DNA of 64,000 nt from CAIQQQ01 sp040399685 (GCA_040399685.1 JBBART010000002.1:258635-322634), one strand, 5' to 3'. Numbered from the stretch's first letter, positions 34,498 to 43,103 are shown. Program-made: numbers and translations. Notes: a model not told the origin generated them from the sequence alone.

Positions 34498-35385
34498 ATG
34501 ACCGATGCCTTCGAAGCCCTCTCCGTCGCCGTGTCAGACCGCGTGAAGGCCGCATCTTCGGTGGTAATTGGTCTTGAATGGGGCACGCATCACAGGATTT
34601 CGGCCATTCTCTGGGGGGACGGCATTGCTGTCACGACAGAACAAAGCCTGCCGGACACAGACGGATATATCGCCATTCTCCCGGGCGGTGCACGCGTCAT
34701 CGCGATGCTGGTGGGGCGGGATTCGTCCACCAACGTGGCCGCCCTGCGGCTGGACGCGAGGGTGCCGGACATGGTGGCAGAGGCCCGCGCCCCTGAGGTT
34801 GGCGGTCTTGTGCTGGCATTGGGCTCGGACGGCAGCGGCGGCCCGCTGGCCCGGCTGGGCATTGTCGCAGCGACCGGGCCAGCCTGGCAAAGCCAATGTG
34901 GCGGGCGAATTGACCGGTTGATCCGGCTGGACGTCGCGCTTGGCCATGATGCGGAAGGCGGGCCGGTGCTGGATTGCCACGGCCATCTGCTGGGCATGTC
35001 CACCTTTTGCCCGCGCAGCCAGGTTCTGGTGATCCCCTCGGCCACGATCGACCGCGTGGTGGCCCAGCTTTTGGCGCATGGCTGCGTGCCGCGCGGTTGG
35101 CTCGGCGTGGGCGTGCAGCCGGTGCAGATCCCGTGCGAGATGGAAAACGTGGCGGGCGTGAGTGCCGGCCTGATGGTGTTGAGCATCGCCGAGGGCTCGC
35201 CTGCCTGCGGCAAATTGCTGCAGGGCGATGTTCTGCTCGCGGCCAATGGCGGCGAACTGCCCACGCCCCGCGCACTGACATTGCTGCTCGGCGCCGAGGC
35301 CATCGGCGCACGGCTGGCATTGCGCCTGCTGCGGGGCGGCACTGTGGCGGAATGTCATGTCGGCGTTGCGGGGCGGCCGGCATGA
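34498..35385 (+). CDS. HtrA/DegP-like pseudoprotease with PDZ domain, cytoplasmic
   Basis: About 295 residues in a trypsin-fold plus PDZ layout typical of S1C proteases. Aligning by eye with DegP, TNNHVV corresponds to TTEQSL (catalytic His replaced by Gln), DPRSDIAL to DSSTNVAA (Asp to Asn) and GNSGG to DAEGG (Ser to Glu). All three catalytic residues are lost while flanking structure is kept. The PDZ region runs from RGWLGVGVQPVQIP to LALRLLRGG. There is no signal peptide, so it stays in the cytoplasm. The ATG at 34498 has AGGA seven bases upstream; an ATG at 34465 is possible. It overlaps the LuxR-type regulator gene by four bases (ATGA). Confidence 0.8.
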   Translation: MTDAFEALSVAVSDRVKAASSVVIGLEWGTHHRISAILWGDGIAVTTEQSLPDTDGYIAILPGGARVIAMLVGRDSSTNVAALRLDARVPDMVAEARAPEVGGLVLALGSDGSGGPLARLGIVAATGPAWQSQCGGRIDRLIRLDVALGHDAEGGPVLDCHGHLLGMSTFCPRSQVLVIPSATIDRVVAQLLAHGCVPRGWLGVGVQPVQIPCEMENVAGVSAGLMVLSIAEGSPACGKLLQGDVLLAANGGELPTPRALTLLLGAEAIGARLALRLLRGGTVAECHVGVAGRPA

Positions 35386-35963
35386 GCGGGGCCATGCTGG
35401 TGCCCCATCCGCAGCACCACCGCCCCACGATCACGCTGCGTGTGGCCGACGCGCTGCGGCAGCGGCAATTGTTGCGCGACCTGTCCCAGTTCGACGTCGC
35501 CGGGGCGGATGCGGACGTGATGGTGCTGCATCTTCCGCCCGGCGCAGCGTTGCCGGCGGAGGCCGTGGGTTTTGACGGCGCCGTTCTCGTGCTGTCCGAC
35601 GATCCGGCCATTGCGGCTGATATTGGTGTGCAGGGGGTTTTGCCGTCAGCGGCTGCCAGCGGCCAGATTGCAGCAGCCGTCGCCGCTCTGGCCGAAGGCC
35701 TGACGGTGCGCCTGCCTGGCGTGCCGGACCGGGTGGGGTTTGCGCCGCCCGAAGCGCCGCAACGCCCGTTGCTCACGCCGCGGGAATTGGAGGTGCTGGC
35801 GCTGGTGGGGGAGGGGATGAGCAACAAGACCATCGCCCGCAAGTTGGGCATCTCGGCGCATACGGTGAAATATCATCTTGAGGCGGTCTTCACGAAACTG
35901 GCGGTGCGCAGCCGTGCCGAGGCCGTTACCCGCGGGTTACGCCGTGGATTGCTGGTGGTCTGA
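35382..35963 (+). CDS. LuxR-type transcriptional regulator with degenerate receiver domain
   Basis: 193 residues. The first 120 look like a response-regulator receiver by pattern (DADVMVLHLPPG, AVLVLSDDP, GVQGVLPSAAASGQI). However, the phospho-acceptor Asp is replaced (VLHLPP where VLLDLxMP is expected), and neither the N-terminal acidic pair nor the conserved Lys is apparent. The C-terminal part is a full LuxR HTH: LTPRELEVLALVGEGMSN, then KTIARKLGISAHTVKYHL. It is therefore likely controlled by something other than phosphorylation. The translationally coupled pseudo-HtrA with its PDZ domain is the obvious candidate partner. Confidence 0.88.
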   Translation: MSGAMLVPHPQHHRPTITLRVADALRQRQLLRDLSQFDVAGADADVMVLHLPPGAALPAEAVGFDGAVLVLSDDPAIAADIGVQGVLPSAAASGQIAAAVAALAEGLTVRLPGVPDRVGFAPPEAPQRPLLTPRELEVLALVGEGMSNKTIARKLGISAHTVKYHLEAVFTKLAVRSRAEAVTRGLRRGLLVV

Positions 35964-36128
35964 CCGCCACAGGCAGCGGTTGGCAAGTCGCCCATGGGGA
36001 GGTAGAACACGCTTACAATGAACGTTGTCGCCCAAAAAGGGGCAGTGCAGCGCCTCGTAAACATTTTGCCACGGGATTGCCAAGCGGTGTTGCAGGATCG
36101 CAGGTCCAATCTGGCGGAAGGCACAACC

Positions 36129-37064
36129 ATGATGTCGCCTGCGGCCAATGAGTTCGGTGACGATGTGGCGCGCCGCGCAAGCGGCGTTGGTGGCGATCTG
36201 CGCGTGGCGCGGGAGCGGCTGGGCTGGACCTTGCCAGCAGTCGCTGCGAATTTGCGCATTCGCCTGCCTTACCTTCAGGCCATCGAAGAGGGCAGGTTGT
36301 GCGACCTGCCGGGCAATGCCTATGCGGTGGGCTTCCTGCGCACCTACGCCGGGGCTGTCGGCCTTGACCCCGACGAAATTTCCCGCCGCTTTCGGGCTGA
36401 GGCCGCTGATCTCAACCGCAAGACCGAACTGACCTTTCCAGCCCCGGTTCCCGAGCGCGGCGTGCCGGCTGGCGCCGTTGTGCTGGTGGGCCTGGTGCTC
36501 GTGGTGGCCGCCTATGCTGGCTGGTATCGTTTTTCGGGCACCAACGCGCCGCGGGTTGAGGTGGTGCAGGCGGTCCCTGAGCGCCTCGTGCCGCTGGTGG
36601 CCGTCAATCCGCAGGTGGTAACCCCCACGCCGCCCCCGCCTCCGATCCCGGTGCTCGTGCCCGTTGGCCCGCAGGCGATGCTGCCGCCCCCCCTGAGCGC
36701 CGCCGCGACCATGGCCGCGCCACCCGCAGCGCCGCCCGCAGCCGATGGTGGCCGCATGGTGGTTCGCGCCAAGTCCGAAGCCTGGGTGCAGGTTCGCGAC
36801 AAATCCGGCATTGTTGTGGTCAACCGCACCATGCGTGCCGGTGAAACATGGCCTGTGCCCAACAAGCCCGGCTTGTTGCTGACGGTGGGCAACGCCGGCG
36901 GCACCGAAGTGCTGGTGGATGGCATCGCCACCGCCTCGCTCGGCGCCGAAGGTCTGGTGCGCCGCGATCTTCCGCTGGACCTCGACCAGGTGCGCGACGG
37001 CAAGCTTGCCGTTGTTGTGCCCGCCCCCAAACCCATCGCACCGGCGCCCGCGAAGCTGCCTTAG
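36129..37064 (+). CDS. RodZ-like HTH membrane protein (DUF4115)
   Basis: 311 residues: an N-terminal Xre-like HTH (DLRVARERLGWTLPAVA...LRIRLPYLQAIEEG), one membrane helix (AVVLVGLVLVVAAYAG, about residues 120-138), a proline-rich linker and a C-terminal DUF4115 domain (VRAKSEAWVQVRDKSG...RAGETWPVP). This is the layout of RodZ, which links the MreB cytoskeleton to the cell-wall elongation machinery. In RodZ the HTH binds MreB, not DNA. The start at 36129 has GGAAGG seven bases upstream. It lies upstream of ispG, the same neighbour as in E. coli. Confidence 0.85.
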   Translation: MMSPAANEFGDDVARRASGVGGDLRVARERLGWTLPAVAANLRIRLPYLQAIEEGRLCDLPGNAYAVGFLRTYAGAVGLDPDEISRRFRAEAADLNRKTELTFPAPVPERGVPAGAVVLVGLVLVVAAYAGWYRFSGTNAPRVEVVQAVPERLVPLVAVNPQVVTPTPPPPPIPVLVPVGPQAMLPPPLSAAATMAAPPAAPPAADGGRMVVRAKSEAWVQVRDKSGIVVVNRTMRAGETWPVPNKPGLLLTVGNAGGTEVLVDGIATASLGAEGLVRRDLPLDLDQVRDGKLAVVVPAPKPIAPAPAKLP

Positions 37065-37118
37065 CTTTCTTGCGCCGGACCCGTTATCAACGGCCACCTC
37101 CATCAGGAGCCGATTTTC

Positions 37119-38246
37119 ATGAGCAGCTATCGTCCCTACCAGCACATTGAACGCCGCAAGTCGCGCCAGATCCACGTGGGCTCCGTCCCGGTCGGTGGTG
37201 ATGCGCCGGTCAGTGTGCAGACCATGACCAACACGCTGACCACCGACATCGAAGGCACGATCGCGCAGATCAAGCGCGCCGAGAAGGCCGGCGTGGATAT
37301 CGTGCGCGTGTCCTGCCCCGATGAGGAAAGCACGGCGGCCCTGAAGTACATCGTCGCCGGTGTGAACGTGCCGATCGTGGCCGACATCCATTTCCACTAT
37401 CGCCGCGCCATCGAGGCCGCCCAGGCCGGTGCTGCCTGCCTGCGCATCAACCCCGGCAACATCGGCAGCGCCGAGCGGGTGCGTGAGGTCATCAAGGCCG
37501 CGCGCGACCACAATTGCTCGATCCGTATCGGCGTGAACGCGGGGTCTCTGGAACGCCATCTGCTGGAGAAATACGGCGAGCCAAACCCGGAAGCTCTGGT
37601 GGAATCGGCCCTGGAACATGCCGCCATCCTCCAGGACAATGATTTCCACGAGTTCAAGATCTCGGTGAAGGCGTCGGACGTGTTCATGGCCGTCGCCGCC
37701 TACAACCAGCTTGCCGAAGTGTGCGACCACCCGTTGCATATCGGCATCACCGAAGCAGGCTCCAAGCGCGCCGGCACGGTGAAATCCTCGATCGGCCTGG
37801 GCAATTTGCTCTGGGCCGGCATCGGCGACACCATGCGCGTGTCGCTGTCGGCCGAGCCGGAAGAAGAAGTGCTGGTCGGCTGGGACATCCTGAAATCGCT
37901 CGGCATTCGCCATCGCGGCATCAAGATCATCTCCTGCCCGTCTTGCGCCCGCCAGGGCTACAACGTGATCCAGACGGTGCAGACGCTGGAAGAACGCCTC
38001 GCCCACATCGAAACCCCGCTGACGCTGTCCATCATCGGCTGCGTGGTGAACGGGCCTGGTGAGGCGCTGATGACCGATCTCGGCGTCACCGGCGGCGGCA
38101 ACGGCAAGCATATGGTGTATGCGGCCGGCAAGACCGACCACACCGTCGAAGGCGAGGGCATGATCGAGCACATCATCGGCCTTGTTGAGGCGAAGGTGGC
38201 GATTATTGAGGCTGAGAAGGCTGCGGCGAAGCTCGCGGCGGAATAA
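37119..38246 (+). CDS. ispG: 4-hydroxy-3-methylbut-2-enyl diphosphate synthase
   Basis: IspG/GcpE, the 4Fe-4S enzyme that converts MEcPP to HMBPP in the non-mevalonate isoprenoid pathway. 375 residues, the usual bacterial length. The TIM-barrel half starts RRKSRQIHVGSVPVGG; the C-terminal cluster domain supplies cysteines in SCPSCARQG and IIGCVVNGPGE, both complete. RodZ-ispG-hisS is a conserved order in proteobacteria. Other genes of the same route, ispA and dxs, lie at the far end of this window. Confidence 0.97.
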   Translation: MSSYRPYQHIERRKSRQIHVGSVPVGGDAPVSVQTMTNTLTTDIEGTIAQIKRAEKAGVDIVRVSCPDEESTAALKYIVAGVNVPIVADIHFHYRRAIEAAQAGAACLRINPGNIGSAERVREVIKAARDHNCSIRIGVNAGSLERHLLEKYGEPNPEALVESALEHAAILQDNDFHEFKISVKASDVFMAVAAYNQLAEVCDHPLHIGITEAGSKRAGTVKSSIGLGNLLWAGIGDTMRVSLSAEPEEEVLVGWDILKSLGIRHRGIKIISCPSCARQGYNVIQTVQTLEERLAHIETPLTLSIIGCVVNGPGEALMTDLGVTGGGNGKHMVYAAGKTDHTVEGEGMIEHIIGLVEAKVAIIEAEKAAAKLAAE

Positions 38247-38268
38247 CCTGCGCTGATTGGCGGGTGAT

Positions 38269-38293
38269 GGTGGGTTGCGCAGTGCAACCCACC
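38269..38293. repeat. short palindromic element in hisS leader
   Basis: GGTGGGTTGC (38269-38278) and GCAACCCACC (38284-38293) form a perfect 10-bp stem with a five-base loop. It resembles short GC-rich palindromes (GTAGGGTGGGTTGC type) seen scattered in many proteobacterial genomes. It ends 17 bases before the hisS start and just upstream of its GAGGGA ribosome site, so folding could affect hisS translation. No T-tract follows. Confidence 0.6.
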
Positions 38294-38310
38294 CTACGAG
38301 GGATTGATCT

Positions 38311-39546
38311 TTGAACGACCTGCAACCGGTCCGTGGCACGCGCGACCTGATTGGCGAGGATTTTCGCCGCCATGCCCATGTGATCGACACCGCGCGACGT
38401 GTCAGCGCGACGTACGGCTTTGACGAATGGGCCACCCCGATCTTCGAGGACACCCGCGTGTTCTCCCGCACCCTCGGCGACACGTCGGATGTGGTGACGA
38501 AGGAAATGTACTCCTTCACCGATCGCGGCGGCGACTCGCTGACCTTGCGCCCCGAAGGCACCGCCGGCGTTTGCCGCGCCCTGGTGACGGGTGGGCTCAC
38601 CCAGTCCTTGCCGCAAAAGGTGTTCTACAACGGCCCGATGTTTCGCTACGAGCGGCCGCAGAAGGGCCGCTACCGCCAGTTCCACCAGATCGGCTGCGAA
38701 CTCATCGGCCCGTCCGAGCCGCTGGCCGATGCCGAGGTGATCGCCTGCGGCTGGGACATACTGGTAGCGCTCGGCATCTCCGCCGACACCGTGCTGGAAC
38801 TGAACACGCTGGGCGATGCCGAAAGCCGCGCCGCCTATCGCACGGCACTGGTCGCGTATTTCACCGAACACAGCGGCAAATTGTCCGAGGAAAGCCGCTC
38901 CCGGCTGGAGCGTAACCCGATGCGCATCCTCGACAGCAAGGACGCCGCCGACCGCGCCCTGGTGGCCGATGCGCCAGTGATCGCGCCCTACCTGACCGAG
39001 TCCGCCGCCGCCTTCTACGGCAAGCTGCAAGAGCACCTCTCGCGCATGGGCGTGCCATACCGCGAAAACCCCCGCATCGTGCGCGGCCTGGATTACTACA
39101 GCCACACCGCCTTCGAATTCGTCACCACCGCCCTCGGCGCCCAAGGCACCGTGATGGCCGGCGGGCGCTATGATGGCCTGGTGGCCGAGATGGGCGGACC
39201 GCCGACCCCCGCCGTTGGCTGGGCCGCCGGCATCGAGCGCCTCTCCATGCTGTTGGTCGCAAGCCCCGGCGTGACGGCGCCCGTGGTGGTGATCCCTGCG
39301 GGTGACGACGCGGAAACTGTCGCCGTCGATGCCGTGCAGGCCCTGCGCCGCGCCGGCATCCGCGCCGAAATCGGCTATCGCGGCACCCTCAAGCGCCGCA
39401 TGGAACGCGCCAACAAGCAGGGTGCCCGTGCCGCCGTCATCATCGGCGGCGACGAAGCCGCACGCGGCGTGGCGCAGGTGAAGAACCTCACCACCGGCGA
39501 ACAGACCGAGGTGGCGCTCGCGGACCTCGCCACGCATCTGGCATGA
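38311..39546 (+). CDS. hisS: histidyl-tRNA synthetase
   Basis: Class II aminoacyl-tRNA synthetase charging tRNA-His. 411 residues with a TTG start at 38311 preceded by GAGGGA. Motif 2 is FRYERPQKGRYRQFHQIGCE, the histidine-specific signature is RGLDYYSHTAFEF, and the anticodon-binding domain occupies the C-terminal 90 residues. Nothing is missing. The end overlaps prfA by four bases, placing two translation genes and prmC in one coupled operon behind ispG. Confidence 0.97.
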   Translation: MNDLQPVRGTRDLIGEDFRRHAHVIDTARRVSATYGFDEWATPIFEDTRVFSRTLGDTSDVVTKEMYSFTDRGGDSLTLRPEGTAGVCRALVTGGLTQSLPQKVFYNGPMFRYERPQKGRYRQFHQIGCELIGPSEPLADAEVIACGWDILVALGISADTVLELNTLGDAESRAAYRTALVAYFTEHSGKLSEESRSRLERNPMRILDSKDAADRALVADAPVIAPYLTESAAAFYGKLQEHLSRMGVPYRENPRIVRGLDYYSHTAFEFVTTALGAQGTVMAGGRYDGLVAEMGGPPTPAVGWAAGIERLSMLLVASPGVTAPVVVIPAGDDAETVAVDAVQALRRAGIRAEIGYRGTLKRRMERANKQGARAAVIIGGDEAARGVAQVKNLTTGEQTEVALADLATHLA

Positions 39547-40613
39547 GCGGTTCCAGCCTCGCTCTCAAGCTCGACCGCATCGTCGACCGCGCCGCCGAGC
39601 TGAACGCCCTGCTCGGCGAGGGCACCATCACCGGTGATGCCTACGTCAAGGCGTCCCGCGAACTCAACGAGCTGGAGCCCATCGTGGCCCGCGTCGGCGA
39701 ACTCCGCATCGCCGAGCGCGACGCCGCCGACGCCACCGCCATGCTCGACGACCCGGACATGCGCGACATGGCCGAGGAAGAACTGCGCTCCCTGAAAGAG
39801 CGCATCCCCGCCCTCGAACACGCCATCCGCATCTCCTTGCTGCCGAAGGACGAGGCCGACGACCGCTCCGGCATCCTCGAAATCCGCCCCGCCGCCGGTG
39901 GGGACGAAGCCGGCCTGTTCGCGGCCGAATTGTTCGCCATGTACCAAAAATACGCCGCCTCCCAAGGCTGGCGCTTCGAGGTGATGGACTACGACGAGAG
40001 CGAACTCGGCGGATTGCGCGGCGCCACCGCCGAAATCACCGGCCGTTCCGTGTTCGCCCGCCTGAAATACGAATCCGGTGTGCACCGCGTCCAACGCGTG
40101 CCGGCCACCGAAAGCCAGGGCCGCATCCACACCTCCACCGTCACCGTCGCCATCATGCCCGAGGCGGAGGAGGCGGACGTGCAGATCGACGAGGCCAAGG
40201 ATCTGCGCATCGACGTCTATCGCGCCCAGGGCGCCGGCGGCCAGCACGTCAACAAAACCGAGAGTGCCGTGCGCATCACCCATCTGCCCACCGGGCTTGC
40301 GGTGGCGATGCAGGAAGAGAAAAGCCAGCATAAGAACAAGGCCAAGGCCATGAAGCTGCTGCGCGCGCGGCTGTACGAGCAGCAACGCGCCGCTTTGCAC
40401 GCCACCCGCTCGGCCGACCGCAAATCCCAGGTCGGCACCGGCGACCGCTCGGAGCGCATCCGCACCTACAACTTCCCGCAAGGCCGCGTGTCCGACCACC
40501 GCATCAACCTTACGCTCTACAAGATAGACCGCGTGATGACCGGCGATCTGGACGAGTTCATCGACGCCCTGACCGCCGAGGACCAGGCCGCCCGCCTCGC
40601 GGCCGAGGAGTGA
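39543..40613 (+). CDS. prfA: peptide chain release factor 1
   Basis: RF1, which reads UAA and UAG stop codons. 356 residues. The catalytic GGQ loop is intact (GAGGQHVNKTESAVRITH) and the stop-codon-reading PxT tripeptide appears as PAT in RVPATESQGRIHTS, identifying RF1 rather than RF2. It is flanked by hisS (four-base overlap) and prmC (GTGA overlap). PrmC methylates the Gln of this GGQ motif, so substrate and modifying enzyme are made from the same message. Confidence 0.98.
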   Translation: MSGSSLALKLDRIVDRAAELNALLGEGTITGDAYVKASRELNELEPIVARVGELRIAERDAADATAMLDDPDMRDMAEEELRSLKERIPALEHAIRISLLPKDEADDRSGILEIRPAAGGDEAGLFAAELFAMYQKYAASQGWRFEVMDYDESELGGLRGATAEITGRSVFARLKYESGVHRVQRVPATESQGRIHTSTVTVAIMPEAEEADVQIDEAKDLRIDVYRAQGAGGQHVNKTESAVRITHLPTGLAVAMQEEKSQHKNKAKAMKLLRARLYEQQRAALHATRSADRKSQVGTGDRSERIRTYNFPQGRVSDHRINLTLYKIDRVMTGDLDEFIDALTAEDQAARLAAEE

Positions 40614-41470
40614 AGATCGCCCAATTGCTGCGCGATGCCGCCACGGCCCTGGCCGCCGCCGGCATCGACAGCGCCCCCCTGGAAGCCCGCCTGCTGCTGG
40701 CCCACACGCTGGGCATCGACCGCTCGGCGCCGCTGGACCGCAGCCGCGATATCGACCCAGCGCCGTTCCAAACCCTGCTGGCCCGCCGCCTGACGCATGA
40801 ACCGCTGGCGTTCATCACCGGCCACCAGGGGTTCTGGACGCTGGAACTGGCGGTCTCCCCGGCCACGCTCATCCCGCGCGCCGACTCGGAGACGCTGATC
40901 TCGGCAGCCATCGATGCCAGCGCCGAACGTCCGCCGGCGCGCATCCTCGACCTCGGCACCGGCACGGGCTGCCTGCTGCTGGCCGCCCTCAGCGAATTCC
41001 CACAGGCGTTCGGCGTGGGGATTGACCTCTCGCCCGCCGCCGCCGCCCTGGCCGCGCACAACGCGCGGCACAACGGGCTGGCATCGCGCGCGGTGTTCCT
41101 CGCCGGCTCCTGGGCCGCTGCCATCAACACGCGATTTGACCTCGTCCTGTCCAACCCGCCCTACATCCCCGGCGGCGACATCCCGGCGCTGATGCCGGAG
41201 GTGGCGCAATTCGAACCTGGCCGGGCGCTCGATGGCGGGCCGGACGGGTTGGACGCCTACCGCGCCCTCGCGGCAGCCTTGCCGGGTCTGTTGACCGCTC
41301 AGGGCTGCGCCATTCTGGAAATTGGCGAAGGCCAGGGCAGCGACGTCACCGCCATCATGGCTGAATCGGGCCTCGCCACGGTGACTCTGATGGCGGATCT
41401 CGGCGGAATTCCGCGGGCCTTGGTGCTGCGGCCACAAAAAACATTTGGCAGCACGGACGCCTTTGGCTAG
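40610..41470 (+). CDS. prmC: release factor glutamine methyltransferase
   Basis: PrmC/HemK, which methylates the GGQ glutamine of release factors with S-adenosylmethionine. 286 residues from a GTG that overlaps the prfA stop (GTGA). The N-terminal helical domain precedes the SAM-binding DLGTGTGCLLLA and the catalytic NPPYIP, which holds the substrate glutamine. The C-terminal end LMADLGGIPRALVLR is also typical. The gene is followed by about 300 bp without a gene. Confidence 0.96.
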   Translation: MKIAQLLRDAATALAAAGIDSAPLEARLLLAHTLGIDRSAPLDRSRDIDPAPFQTLLARRLTHEPLAFITGHQGFWTLELAVSPATLIPRADSETLISAAIDASAERPPARILDLGTGTGCLLLAALSEFPQAFGVGIDLSPAAAALAAHNARHNGLASRAVFLAGSWAAAINTRFDLVLSNPPYIPGGDIPALMPEVAQFEPGRALDGGPDGLDAYRALAAALPGLLTAQGCAILEIGEGQGSDVTAIMAESGLATVTLMADLGGIPRALVLRPQKTFGSTDAFG

Positions 41471-41770
41471 TTTGGCTACGCTCGGTGACGGCGTCCTGAT
41501 TTGGCGCCTCTCGATGTCCCGACCAACAGCACCACTTCAGACACATCAAAGCCGTGTCGGTGGTTGAGCTGGTTGTTGGGGCGCGGGCATCGGTCAATCG
41601 TCTATTTTGTAATGAACACCCCCTGAAGCTGGTCAGGGTGACGGGCAAACCGGCAAGAATGTTGCGCGGTACACCCGTTTTGAAGTCCGGACGCATTCTG
41701 CCTGCCACATAATCCGGCGGCACGCGATCCGGCCTTAATCAGAGACATAGGAAAGCGCGATGGCACTCGC
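41471..41770. other. 300-bp interval upstream of DUF4167 gene
   Basis: No convincing gene on either strand. It presumably holds the promoter and leader of the DUF4167 gene. The only noteworthy element is at its end: an AGGA ribosome site at 41749-41752 placed seven bases before a four-codon frame at 41760. Confidence 0.5.
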
Positions 41771-41774
41771 ATGA
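41760..41774 (+). CDS. putative four-codon leader minigene (MALA)
   Basis: ATG GCA CTC GCA TGA, with AGGA at the ideal seven-base spacing upstream. Its stop overlaps the DUF4167 start (ATGA at 41771-41774). The downstream start has no ribosome site of its own at normal spacing, so it may be reached by coupling from this minigene. The frame is too short to be judged by coding statistics, and an artefact of spacing is quite possible. Confidence 0.35.
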   Translation: MALA

Positions 41775-42295
41775 ACATGAAACGTATGCGCGGACGTAAC
41801 CACCGGGGTGGAAGCGGCGGTGGTGGCGGCGGCGGTGGCGGGGGCGGCGGCGGACAAGTTCGCCAGCAGGGCGGCGCGGTTCCGCTGAACCGGAACCATG
41901 TGTTCGACAGCACCGGCCCGGATCTGCGCATTCGTGGCACGGCGCAGCAGCTGTTCGAGAAGTATCTCCAGCTTGGCCGCGATGCCTCCAGCAGCGGCGA
42001 CCGGGTGATGGCCGAAAGCTACTTCCAATTCGCCGAACATTATTTTCGCATTCTGAACGCAATGGCGCAGGCAACGCAGCAGAGCCAGCCCGCTGGCACC
42101 CAGCGTCCGCCGCGCACGCATGAGAGCAACGGCCCCGAAGTCATCGGCGCCGGCATGATCGAAGGCGAGCAGGACGAGGCAGAGCAAGGCGGCCAACAGG
42201 CCGGTGCGCAGATCCTAGAGCCAGCCGGAATGGGCGAACAGCCCGCTGGCGAGTCCCGCGAAATCCCGATCGCGGCGGTGCCGCCCGAGGGCTAG
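41771..42295 (+). CDS. DUF4167 domain-containing protein
   Basis: 174 residues. After a basic start (KRMRGRNHRG) comes a run of 13 glycines, then the DUF4167 core NRNHVFDSTGPDLRIRGTAQ...YLQLGRDASSSGDRVMAESYFQFAEHYFRI, which is highly typical. The C-terminal part is low-complexity, Gln/Glu/Gly-rich and probably unstructured. The basic Gly-rich N-terminus suggests RNA binding (inference). The position after prmC is the normal one in alphaproteobacteria. Function of the family is not established to my knowledge. Confidence 0.88.
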   Translation: MNMKRMRGRNHRGGSGGGGGGGGGGGGGQVRQQGGAVPLNRNHVFDSTGPDLRIRGTAQQLFEKYLQLGRDASSSGDRVMAESYFQFAEHYFRILNAMAQATQQSQPAGTQRPPRTHESNGPEVIGAGMIEGEQDEAEQGGQQAGAQILEPAGMGEQPAGESREIPIAAVPPEG

Positions 42296-42301
42296 CGGAT
42301 C

Positions 42302-42335
42302 ATGAACCCCTGGAACGGTTGTTTCAGGGGTTCAT
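42302..42335. terminator. stem-loop between convergent DUF4167 and Nudix genes
   Basis: ATGAACCCCTG at 42302-42312 and CAGGGGTTCAT at 42325-42335 are perfect complements around a 12-base loop. It sits just after the DUF4167 stop and includes the last codons of the converging Nudix gene. No T-tract follows, so it is a likely but unproven bidirectional terminator. Confidence 0.55.
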
Positions 42336-43103
42336 TCCCAGTCGTTCGAACAGGTCGATCAGCACCAGGCTGACGTTGAACTTGAACTCGTCGCAGTCCC
42401 GCACCGCTTCGAACACGCGGGCAATGGGCCACAATTCGAAGCTCTCCACCTCGCCGTCAGCGGCGCGTGGCATGAAGCTTTCGGGCAATTTCAGATCATA
42501 GCAGTACAGCACATCACGGCGCAGGCCCTCCGGCCGGAGCATCGTGTAGCCGAACCGCGCTGTCTGCTTGGCCAGCATGGCCAATTCAGGCGGGATCGCA
42601 GCCTCCTCGGCGCCTTCCTTGATCAGCGTCTCCCACGGCGTCATGCCGGCCGAGACGCCGCCTGCGGCCAGATGGTCGAGCTTGCCGGGGTCCAGCGCCT
42701 TGTCCGCCGCCCGCCGCGCCACCCAGAGATGCAGCCCATCCGCACGCCGCACCAGCCCGTTCAGATGCATCCCGGCCGCCATGATGCCGAACGCGGGCAT
42801 GGCGCCACGGTCGATTGTGGACAGCACCTTCCCGCCTGATTCAGCCCGAACATCGAACGCTTCGTGCCGGTATCTGTAGAAGCCTTGCTGTGAAAGGCTG
42901 TGGGCGATGTCGGGAAGGGCGGCCGGATCGCGGAGCGTCAGGCCATCGGCGTCGCGGGTGACGGAGTCGAATTCCTGCAACGCGGCCAGGATGCCTGGCT
43001 CGACCCAGCCGGCCACAGCGCCCGCGATGCGCAAGGCCAGCCGGTCACCCGGCAATGTGAAATTCTGACAGGCGTCGCGATGGCGCTGAAATAACGGGTT
43101 CAT
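42324..43103 (-). CDS. Nudix hydrolase with DUF4743 N-terminal domain
   Basis: 259 residues. The N-terminal half (QRHRDACQNFTLPGDRLALRI...ILAALQEFDSV) matches the DUF4743 domain found in front of Tnr3/NUDT20-type Nudix enzymes. The Nudix box is present in its variant form: GGVSAGMTPWETLIKEGAEE, with the KExxEE core kept. Relatives hydrolyse damaged thiamine diphosphates, so a house-cleaning role on oxo- or methoxythiamine diphosphate is a reasonable guess. It converges on DUF4167 and is divergent from the Atm1-type exporter. Confidence 0.88.
   Translation of the reverse strand: MNPLFQRHRDACQNFTLPGDRLALRIAGAVAGWVEPGILAALQEFDSVTRDADGLTLRDPAALPDIAHSLSQQGFYRYRHEAFDVRAESGGKVLSTIDRGAMPAFGIMAAGMHLNGLVRRADGLHLWVARRAADKALDPGKLDHLAAGGVSAGMTPWETLIKEGAEEAAIPPELAMLAKQTARFGYTMLRPEGLRRDVLYCYDLKLPESFMPRAADGEVESFELWPIARVFEAVRDCDEFKFNVSLVLIDLFERLGMNP

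Noticed and set aside
35937..38600. Long minus-strand frame of 887 codons opposite rodZ-like gene and ispG
   Set aside because: Shadow of GC-rich codon use. Its translation is rich in His, Arg, Gly and Gln with no domain pattern, while the plus strand encodes complete IspG and a RodZ-like protein.
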